Positions 51,214 through 57,520 of a DNA stretch of 57,520 bases are shown here, one piece after another; within the stretch, counting starts at the first letter, position 1, and every line of letters starts with the position of its first letter. The stretch spans positions 1 through 57,520 of the forward strand of contig CAYRSS010000024.1 in assembly GCA_964426945.1 (NCBI GenBank), in the 5' to 3' direction. Source of the DNA: CAYRSS01 sp964426945 (lineage in GTDB: Bacteria > Planctomycetota > Phycisphaerae > UBA1845). Position numbers and translations under genes: made by a program. Under the pieces are notes generated by a model. It did not search any database, was not told the origin of the DNA, and worked only from the letters and a program-made list of their open reading frames with translations.

Positions 51214-51519
51214 GGTGAACTCCCCCGATAAGCACGCGCGGCGGGGCCGCAGGCCACCCGCTGAGGCGGTCGCCGACTGCCGACGCGCAGGCCGGCTTCC
51301 CCCGAGCCCGGCCGACCGGTCGCTAAACTCCTAACGCAGCCCGCCGCCGGAAAATCACGCCGAACGGGTGAAAGCACGTGTCCGTTGGCCTTAATACTAC
51401 GGTTTTGAGGCCCGTTTTCCAACAGAACTTATCGGGAATCCGACCGCCCTGCCTTGGGGATTCGCCGCCGAAAGCCCTTGCGAGGCTGCTGCGGACGACG
51501 GCACGGGAAGAAGCCGGCG
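51214..51519. other. Intergenic region upstream of the IPTL-CTERM gene
   Basis: About 305 bp. It holds the minus-strand promoter at 51394-51422; I see no gene or repeat in the rest. Confidence 0.45.
51394..51422 (-). promoter_or_regulatory. Promoter of the IPTL-CTERM-like gene
   Basis: On the minus strand TTGGAA (revcomp 51417-51422), 17-bp spacer, TAGTAT (revcomp 51394-51399). Leader of about 175 nt to ATG 51213. Confidence 0.5.
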
Positions 51520-52848
51520 TTACCCACCCTTGGGTATCAGCACGTAAATCGTGCCCTCGTTGGAGCGCATGCCCTCGTCGCTGAGCAGGTAGAGCTCGCC
51601 TTCCGGCCCTTCGCCGAAGGAGGAGATGTTCTTGGGCTGGCGGCAGATCGCGTTGTTCGCCAGGAGCCGGCCGTCGGCGTATTTCAAGCCCCAGATACTA
51701 CCTGTAGCGTAATCTGCATACACATACACACCCTGAAGTGTCGGAAGGCGCTCGCCGCGGTAGACGTAGCCGCCGGTGACCGACATGCCTTCCTCGCGGC
51801 CGTATTCCACGATGGGTTCGATGAGCGGGCCGGGGTTGTCCATCACGGCCGGACGGGGAACGTCGACCCGGGTCATGATCCGCATGCGATCGATGGACTT
51901 CTGGTCCACAGCGCGGGTGCCCTCGCGCAGGTTCCAACCGTAGTTGCCACCGCGCTCGATGAGCACGATCTCCTCCAGCCGATCCTGACCGACGTCGCCG
52001 CCCCACAGCTGCCCGGTCTGGCGATCGAAGCTCATCCGCCAGACATTGCGCAGCCCGTACGCCCAGATTTCCGGTTTCGCGTCGTCGCGTCCGGCGAAGG
52101 GATTGTCCGCCGGAATGGCGTAGGCCCGGCCGTCGCTCTCGCGATCGACGTCGATACGCAGCACCGTGCCGAGGAGCGTGTCGAGACGCTGGCCGTGGTA
52201 GAACGGATCGTACGCAGCGCCGCCGTCGCCGAGGCTGATGTAGAGAAAGCCGCCCGGTCCGAACAGCAGGCAGCAGCCCTTGTGGTTGCCGAAAGGCTGG
52301 GGCACTTCGAGGATCACCTTCTCCGAAGCGGGATCAAGTCGATCGGGATCGTCGGCTGAGACTTTGAACCGCGAAATGACGCTGCGCCGGGGCTTGGCGA
52401 GGTTGTAGTATACGTAGCAGTAGCCGTTTTCGCGGTAATTGGGGTGGAACGCCAGGGCCAGCATGCCCTCTTCGTTGTGGCCGCCGGAAAATGCGCTGAA
52501 CACGCGGTCTTTCAGGTCGAGGAAGAGCTTGGCCTCCTTCACGTCCGGTCGATCCGGGAAGACGTGGATCCGCCCCGCCTGCTCCACCACGAAAAGCCTG
52601 CCGCTGCCGTCGCCCGCGTGCGCCAGGAAGATCGGGCGGCGAAACCGCAGCTCCGGGAAAGCCGGCTTCAGCTCGAACGACGGAATGGTCTCGGGGTAGC
52701 CCTGGCTGCCGTGAACCTGCGGGGGCTTCAGGCCGCGTGGCGACTCGCCCCTGGCGGCGGCACCGGGTGACAGCAGCATCGCCAGGGCGAAGGCGGACAG
52801 CGCAAAGCGGAACGCGAGGACACGGGCTGGAATCAGAGCCGGCGACAT
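51520..52848 (-). CDS. PQQ-dependent sugar dehydrogenase-like (GSDH/HHIP family) secreted protein
   Basis: A 442-aa secreted six-bladed beta-propeller. Signal peptide to about 32. Family blocks: 'RRPIFLAHAGDGSGRLFVVE', 'GGHNEEGMLALAFHPNYREN', 'LFGPGGFLYISLGDGGAAYD', 'LGTVLRIDVDRESDGRAYAI', 'KPEIWAYGLRNVWRMSFD', 'GQLWGGDVGQDRLEEIVLIE', 'GNYGWNLREGTRA', 'VTGGYVYRGERLP'. Catalytic His of soluble aldose dehydrogenases would be in the 'FGNHKG' block. It may oxidise extracellular sugars with PQQ, though many planctomycete members are uncharacterised. AGGA lies 9 nt before ATG 52848. Confidence 0.87.
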   Translation of the reverse strand: MSPALIPARVLAFRFALSAFALAMLLSPGAAARGESPRGLKPPQVHGSQGYPETIPSFELKPAFPELRFRRPIFLAHAGDGSGRLFVVEQAGRIHVFPDRPDVKEAKLFLDLKDRVFSAFSGGHNEEGMLALAFHPNYRENGYCYVYYNLAKPRRSVISRFKVSADDPDRLDPASEKVILEVPQPFGNHKGCCLLFGPGGFLYISLGDGGAAYDPFYHGQRLDTLLGTVLRIDVDRESDGRAYAIPADNPFAGRDDAKPEIWAYGLRNVWRMSFDRQTGQLWGGDVGQDRLEEIVLIERGGNYGWNLREGTRAVDQKSIDRMRIMTRVDVPRPAVMDNPGPLIEPIVEYGREEGMSVTGGYVYRGERLPTLQGVYVYADYATGSIWGLKYADGRLLANNAICRQPKNISSFGEGPEGELYLLSDEGMRSNEGTIYVLIPKGG

Positions 52849-52970
52849 GGCGGGCGATCCTCTCAAGAAGCAGGCCGGCGGCACGGGCGACACGAGCGCA
52901 AGGGACAGCCGGCGCGACCGGATTGTACGCCCCCGCGGCAGACCGCAACCGGCGGCGGGTAAAAAGCAAA

Positions 52971-53005
52971 GCGGGCGGACGAGGTTTGACACCCCGTCCG
53001 CCCGC
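52971..53005 (-). terminator. Intrinsic terminator of the PEP-CTERM gene
   Basis: An 11-bp perfect stem (52971-52981 with 52995-53005). Reading the minus strand it is followed by TTTGCTTTTT. It lies 26 bp beyond the stop at 53031. Confidence 0.75.
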
Positions 53006-53030
53006 GCGATAGGCAGGTGCTCGAGCCTGA

Positions 53031-53729
53031 TTACGCGCGACGCTGGCGACGAAGCGCGACCAGCAGCGCGCCCCCGGCCAGCAGGCTCATCGAAGCCGGC
53101 TCGGGAATTGCGACGTACTCGGCGGTGAAGATGAAGTCCATCGCCGCCGTGTAACGCTCGTCGACCATCAGCCAGCCCCAGCCCGAAAGACCGTCGTAGC
53201 CGCGGTGGCCATTGTCGTCGTTCTCGTCGCCGAAGCGGAAGGTGTGGGTACCGTCCGACTTGTCGGAAAGATTGTGAACGAAGCTGTCCGGGCGCGTGAT
53301 CGTGCCGAAGTTAGAGAAGCTCGACACGGGCGTCCACAGGTCGTCATCGCCAGGCGCCAGCGCGACGCCCACGTCATAAACAAAGTGGATGTCGTACACG
53401 CCGAGGTAGCTGTCCGCCGCGTAGCCGGCGCCGATGTCGCGACCGCCGTAGGCCTGACCGGTGATGGTGATCCGCTGCAGGATGTCGTTGTACAGCAGGA
53501 TCATGTTCGAACTGGGATGATCGAAGTCGAACGTGAACACGTCGTGCCCGGAGGTGACATCGACCATTTCGTCGAGCCGCAGCCCATACGGAGGTGGAAC
53601 TTCGTTGCCGTCCGGATGATTGTGCAGGATGTACTGGCCCGGCAGGATGGCCGCGGCATGGGCCGCGGCGGGCAGGAACAGTGCAGTGACCGCCAGCGCA
53701 GACGCGCAGCGCAGACGCATATCGTACAT
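53031..53729 (-). CDS. PEP-CTERM sorting-domain protein
   Basis: A 232-aa exported protein. Signal peptide to about residue 24. The mature part is beta-rich, 'NMILLYNDILQRITITGQAY', 'LGVYDIHFVYDVGVALAPGD', 'GLSGWGWLMVDERYTAAMDF'. The C-terminal 26 residues 'IPEPASMSLLAGGALLVALR' plus 'RQRRA' form a textbook PEP-CTERM anchor for an exosortase. Own promoter and terminator, so it is monocistronic. Function unknown; such proteins are linked to extracellular matrix. Confidence 0.88.
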   Translation of the reverse strand: MYDMRLRCASALAVTALFLPAAAHAAAILPGQYILHNHPDGNEVPPPYGLRLDEMVDVTSGHDVFTFDFDHPSSNMILLYNDILQRITITGQAYGGRDIGAGYAADSYLGVYDIHFVYDVGVALAPGDDDLWTPVSSFSNFGTITRPDSFVHNLSDKSDGTHTFRFGDENDDNGHRGYDGLSGWGWLMVDERYTAAMDFIFTAEYVAIPEPASMSLLAGGALLVALRRQRRA

Positions 53730-53817
53730 GTGGATTCTTCCCCCTTCCCGGGATGGACATCGCGGGTGTACCGACCCGGCGAATCAGCAGATTGAGTATT
53801 CCACCCCAGCGAGACTG

Positions 53818-53847
53818 ATTCTATTGAGATCGCAGGAGGTGGGTCAA
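53818..53847 (-). promoter_or_regulatory. Promoter of the PEP-CTERM gene
   Basis: On the minus strand TTGACC (revcomp 53842-53847), 18-bp spacer, TAGAAT (revcomp 53818-53823). Leader of about 80 nt to ATG 53729. Confidence 0.55.
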
Positions 53848-54020
53848 CCCGCGCAACCCCTTATTCCCCCGAAAAAACACAGGAAAACCAGCGGGCATGC
53901 GTCTCTTGTGCGCCATCCGTGCCGCGCCGGACCAGTTAATCGATACAATCGGTATAGACGTCAAGAATTGAGCAATCGGATGGGGCGCTATAACCGAAAT
54001 GGACAACGGGGCGAATCGTC

Positions 54021-56267
54021 TCAGAGGGCGGAAGCGGCAGGGGCGAGGACTTCTCTCACTCGCGTGAGCAACGTGGACGGCATGTAGGGCTTCTGCAGAA
54101 ATTCGACGCCCGGGCCAAGCACACCGTGCTGTTGAATCATGTTGTCGGTGTATCCGGAGGCAAAGAGCACCCGCATGCCGGGCCGCGATTCCGCGAGCGT
54201 CTGGGCCAGCGCGCTGCCGTTCATGCCGGGCAGAATCACATCGGTAATCAACAGATCGATCTCGCCGGATTGCTCGCCGGCGATCGCCAGCGCTTCTTCG
54301 GCGGTTGACGCCGAAAGCACGTGGTAGCCGCGCGACTCGAGCACCCGCACCGCCAGGCGAAGGACCATCGCCTCATCCTCGACGACCAGCACCACGGCGC
54401 TGTCCACATCCGGTTCGACGGGGGGGGCGGCCGGACGGCGCGGCGGCAGCGGCACGGCGGCGACGCGCGGCAGGTAGATTCGGAAAGTCGAACCGTGGTT
54501 CGGCTCGCTGTAGACGCTGATGTGGCCGCGGGCCTGGCGGACCATTCCGTAGCAGCTCGCCAGCCCCAGCCCCGTGCCGTCCCCGCGACGCTTGGTCGTG
54601 AAAAAGGGCTCGAAGATGTGCCGGCGGATCTCCTCGGTCATGCCCACGCCGGTGTCGCTGATGGCCAGCATGACGTACTCGCCGGGCGCCACGTCCTCAT
54701 GCTGGGCCGCATACTCTTCGTCGATCGTCGCGTTGGCGGTTTCGATCAGGAGTTTGCCACCCTCGGGCATGGCGTCGCGGGCGTTGATCGCGAGGTTGAT
54801 GAGCGCCTGTTCGAACTGGTCCGGATCGACCTCCGCCATCCCCAGGTTTGGCGCACAGATCGATCGGATCGTGATGTTCGCGTTCATCAGCCGCTGGAGA
54901 AGCTTCTCGCTGTTGACGACGAGCTCGTTGATGTTGCACACGCGCGGCTCGGTCACCTGTTTGCGGGCAAAGGTCAGCAGTTGACGTGTCAGGGCGGCGC
55001 TGCGCTCCGCGGCGTGGCGGATGCCGGCCAGGTGCGGCCGGCTCGGGCTGTGCGCCGTCAGCCCCTGCTCGGCCAGTTCGACGTAGCCCAGAATGGCGGT
55101 CAGCAGGTTGTTGAAGTCGTGGGCCACGCCGCCGGCCAGCCGGCCGATGCTCTCGAGCTTGGCGGCGTGCTGCAACTGGTGCTGCAGCCGGCGTTCCTCG
55201 GTGACATCGTAGAAGAACACGGCCAACCCGGTAGGGGTCGGATAGGCGCGAATACACAGCAACCGCTCGGGCTGTGCGGGCGATGGCGTCTCCACCTCGC
55301 GGACCACGCCGCGCTGCATCGCCTCGCGAAGATTCCGCTCCAGCGCCGTGCCGATGGCGCTGGGCAGAGCCTCCCACGCGACCCGGCCGACGACCCCGTC
55401 CGCGTCGAGCTCAAAGTGCCGCGCCGCGTGACCGTTCATGTACGTGAGCCGCCAGTCACGATCGACGTGGAAGAAGCAATCGCTCATGCCTTCGACAGAG
55501 TCGCGAAAGGCTCGCTGCGCGGAGGCCAGCGTCATCACCATGCGGCTCAGGTGGCGGTTGATCGCCACGACGGCCGCCGCCACGACGATCACCAGCACCA
55601 GCCCCAGCCCCAGCACGATCATCAGACGCTCGCGCAACACCTCCATCCGCTCGGAACGCCGGCCGAGCATGCCGACCTGCTCCTGCTCCTTGCGGCTGAT
55701 GACCTGCCGGAACTCGTCCATCGTCGCTCGCCCGAGGCCCCCGGCGACAATCTGCGCGGCGACATCCGGCTCGCCGCGGCGGTACGCCTCCAGGGACGTG
55801 GCCATGATGGACCGCTTGGCCTCGACAAGATCCTCGATGCGCTCAAGCTCATCGCGATCGGTGGGTGTGTCGCTCATCTCGATGCGCAGCCGGGCCATCG
55901 CGCCATCGATCTGCTGCATGGCGCTGTCGTAGGGTTCGAGAAATTCCGGCCGGCCGGTGAGCAGAAAGCCGCGCTGGCCGGTCTCGGCGTCGACCAGCAG
56001 GATGAGCGTGCGGCGCAGGGCGCGAATGTGGCGATGGGCGTCGTCGACCCCCTCGAACGTTTCGCCCAGACCGCGGAACTGGAAGATCGAAAGCAGGACG
56101 ATCAAGCCGACCGCCACGACCGCGGTCGCCACGGCCGCTGCGACCTCTCGCCCCAGCAGCCAGCGCGAACCGGACTCGACCGCGCTGCCGGGCGACAAAT
56201 CACCCGGCTCACGCGTCGTGCGGCGAGAAGGCTGTTTCGCTCGGGTGTCCTCACTCAACAGCAGCAT
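54021..56267 (-). CDS. Hybrid sensor histidine kinase (CHASE3-PAS-HisKA-HATPase-REC)
   Basis: A 748-aa membrane kinase. TM1 at about 42-64 and TM2 at 214-236 flank a helical CHASE3-type periplasmic domain ('LVDAETGQRGFLLTGRPEFL'). A PAS domain covers about 252-355 ('FRDSVEGMSDCFFHVDRDWR'). The phospho-acceptor H383 is in 'AGGVAHDFNNLLTAILGYVE'. ATPase motifs: 'LINLAINARDAMPEGG', 'ISDTGVGMTEEI', 'IFEPFFTTKRRGDGTGLGLA'. A receiver domain follows from about 625, with phospho-acceptor D676 in 'DLLITDVILPGMNG' and the conserved Lys in 'FLQKPY'. No output domain, so it passes phosphate on or acts by stand-alone partners. It starts 18 bp after gyrB. Confidence 0.93.
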   Translation of the reverse strand: MLLLSEDTRAKQPSRRTTREPGDLSPGSAVESGSRWLLGREVAAAVATAVVAVGLIVLLSIFQFRGLGETFEGVDDAHRHIRALRRTLILLVDAETGQRGFLLTGRPEFLEPYDSAMQQIDGAMARLRIEMSDTPTDRDELERIEDLVEAKRSIMATSLEAYRRGEPDVAAQIVAGGLGRATMDEFRQVISRKEQEQVGMLGRRSERMEVLRERLMIVLGLGLVLVIVVAAAVVAINRHLSRMVMTLASAQRAFRDSVEGMSDCFFHVDRDWRLTYMNGHAARHFELDADGVVGRVAWEALPSAIGTALERNLREAMQRGVVREVETPSPAQPERLLCIRAYPTPTGLAVFFYDVTEERRLQHQLQHAAKLESIGRLAGGVAHDFNNLLTAILGYVELAEQGLTAHSPSRPHLAGIRHAAERSAALTRQLLTFARKQVTEPRVCNINELVVNSEKLLQRLMNANITIRSICAPNLGMAEVDPDQFEQALINLAINARDAMPEGGKLLIETANATIDEEYAAQHEDVAPGEYVMLAISDTGVGMTEEIRRHIFEPFFTTKRRGDGTGLGLASCYGMVRQARGHISVYSEPNHGSTFRIYLPRVAAVPLPPRRPAAPPVEPDVDSAVVLVVEDEAMVLRLAVRVLESRGYHVLSASTAEEALAIAGEQSGEIDLLITDVILPGMNGSALAQTLAESRPGMRVLFASGYTDNMIQQHGVLGPGVEFLQKPYMPSTLLTRVREVLAPAASAL

Positions 56268-56285
56268 CTCCGCACGGGGCGGGCG

Positions 56286-57520
56286 CTAGACGTCGAGGTT
56301 CTTGACGTTGATCGCGTTCTGCTCGATGAACTGGCGACGTTGCTCGACGTTGTCACCCATCAGCAACCGGAAGATCCGATCCGCCTCGCGGGCATCGAGA
56401 TCGGCCTGGTCCAGGTCCTTGGTATCATCGGTGATGAACACGCGGAGCAGCGTCCGCTTGTCCGGATCCATCGTGGTTTCCCACAACTCGTCCTTGTTCA
56501 TCTCGCCCAGACCTTTGAAGCGCTTGATCTGCATGCCCTCGCGGCCCTGCTCGCGGATGCCGGTGGCGACCGCGGCGAGGTTGTCGAGCTCGATGAACTC
56601 GCCGTTCTCGCGGCGCAACAGGTAGCGGGCCGGACTCAGCTCGCCGGTGACCAGCTCCTCCCGATGGGCGAACAGATCAAGTATCGGCAGGCCGTAGGAC
56701 TCGATCTTCTCGATAATTTCGTCGAGCACACGGCACTCACCGAGGGAGTGGTAGATAATCCGTCGGGGCGGCGGGCCGGAGCCGGCCTCCTCGCCCTCCT
56801 CCTGCACGCGCAGTGCCTGCCGGGCTTCCAGCACGGTGGCGCCATTCTCCGCAGCGCCCAGGGCGACCAGTTCCTGCTCGCCGTGCACGAAGACCCGCTC
56901 GGCGCCCTCCTGGTCCGGGCGGTAAATCTCGGCCATGAACTTCGGCATACCCAGCCCGGGCTTGCGGTGGTCACGCAGGAGGCGCTCGAACGACACGCCG
57001 CGGCGACCGAGGATGCGCACCTGGGCCTCCAGCAGGTCGAGCTGACGGACGAGCCGGCGGAACTGCTCCCCCTCGATCGTGCGCTCCGGCTGACCGTCCA
57101 GCCGGACGACGAGCATCGTCCCAGACAGGCCGATCTGCGCGAGCTTCTCGTTGAGAGCGGCGTCGTGCAGCACGTACTCGATGTGCTTGCCCTTCTTGAC
57201 CTGGTACAGCGGCGGCTGGGCCACGAAGATCCGCCCGGCCTCGATCAGCGGCCGCATGTGGCGGAACAGGAACGTCAGCAGCAGCGTGCGGATGTGCGAA
57301 CCGTCGACGTCGGCGTCGGTCATGATGATGATCTTGCCGTAGCGCGACTTGGTGACGTCGAACACTTCCTCGCCGATGATGATCCCCACCGCCTGCATCA
57401 GCGCCTTGATTTCGTCGTGCGAAAGGATCTTGTCGAGGCGCGACTTCTCGACGTTGAGGATCTTTCCCTTGAGCGGCAGGATCGCCTGGTGGACCGAGTC
57501 GCGGCCCATCTTGGCGCTGC
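56286..57520 (-). CDS. gyrB: DNA gyrase subunit B, C-terminal part (5' end outside window)
   Basis: About 411 codons, open to the window edge. The TOPRIM region is visible: 'QAILPLKGKILNVEKSRLDK', 'IIIMTDADVDGSHIRTLLLT' with its DxD metal site. The insert with 'ERTIEGEQFRRLVRQLDLLE' is followed by the C-terminal 'RFKGLGEMNKDELWETTMDP', 'RTLLRVFI', and ends 'RRQFIEQNAINVKNLDV', the normal GyrB terminus. Together with GyrA it introduces negative supercoils. The insert between TOPRIM and tail is of the size found in long GyrB types. The histidine kinase begins 18 bp downstream, probably by read-through. Confidence 0.95.
   Translation of the reverse strand, partial: SAKMGRDSVHQAILPLKGKILNVEKSRLDKILSHDEIKALMQAVGIIIGEEVFDVTKSRYGKIIIMTDADVDGSHIRTLLLTFLFRHMRPLIEAGRIFVAQPPLYQVKKGKHIEYVLHDAALNEKLAQIGLSGTMLVVRLDGQPERTIEGEQFRRLVRQLDLLEAQVRILGRRGVSFERLLRDHRKPGLGMPKFMAEIYRPDQEGAERVFVHGEQELVALGAAENGATVLEARQALRVQEEGEEAGSGPPPRRIIYHSLGECRVLDEIIEKIESYGLPILDLFAHREELVTGELSPARYLLRRENGEFIELDNLAAVATGIREQGREGMQIKRFKGLGEMNKDELWETTMDPDKRTLLRVFITDDTKDLDQADLDAREADRIFRLLMGDNVEQRRQFIEQNAINVKNLDV

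Overview
The window is about 57.5 kb of GC-rich bacterial chromosome, densely coding on both strands. The gene content points to a planctomycete, most likely a Phycisphaerae-type lineage. Evidence for this includes several very long secreted proteins with HAF repeats or beta-helices that end in dockerin/EF-hand-like 'GDxDGNGxVNAxDxGF' modules, a PEP-CTERM protein and an IPTL-CTERM-like protein side by side, GC-rich stem-loop terminators, and the 'cacgggcttccagcccgtg' intergenic palindromes. This assignment is inferred from protein style; no rRNA or tRNA gene is present to confirm it.

Left part (1-7.2 kb): the 3'-truncated end of a HAF-repeat secreted protein on the minus strand; an apparently autonomous ~300-nt minus-strand transcription unit with an extreme Shine-Dalgarno sequence and its own terminator; a phospholipid/SAM methyltransferase; a secreted PDZ protein; an OprB-type porin; and a coupled two-gene cassette (ABC/AAA-type ATPase plus 209-aa partner) that looks like a defence module.

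Middle-left (7.2-17.7 kb): polysaccharide precursor genes (UDP-sugar 6-dehydrogenase, divergent DegT/StrS aminotransferase), then ruvB, a DEAD-box-family helicase, an RluD-type pseudouridine synthase, a 56-aa small protein, a secreted S41 protease and divergent aroA. The aroA stop codon lies inside a 93-bp palindromic element next to a four-helix-bundle (S23/IVS-type) gene.

Middle (17.7-29.3 kb): an intact paralogue of the HAF gene at the window start; a damaged beta-helix protein gene with a (GT)8 tract in its signal peptide and an in-frame TGA; a DASS anion transporter; a soluble histidine kinase; YceH; a ComEA-like helix-hairpin-helix protein; a SAM hydroxide adenosyltransferase; a CPBP protease; and sucD.

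Middle-right (29.3-40 kb): an M1 aminopeptidase with C-terminal HEAT repeats, truB, small lipoproteins, a GNAT acetyltransferase, a peptidoglycan-amidase-like lipoprotein, maf, arginine deiminase, a NarL-type regulator and an orphan beta-class DNA methyltransferase.

Right part (40-57.5 kb): a 1412-aa secreted metalloprotease with eight 24-residue Cys-rich repeats, a TMTC-like membrane TPR protein, tig-clpP-clpP, an IPTL-CTERM-like secreted protein, a PQQ-type sugar dehydrogenase, a PEP-CTERM protein, a CHASE3/PAS hybrid histidine kinase and the 3' part of gyrB. Several genes (aroA, the helicase, the TMTC-like gene) have a promoter -10 box only 6-12 nt before the start codon and no Shine-Dalgarno sequence, suggesting leaderless or nearly leaderless mRNAs. 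Most core genes are ordinary. The most unusual items are the small transcription unit at about 1.45-1.8 kb, the GT-tract/TGA beta-helix gene, the two-gene ATPase cassette and the HAF duplication.
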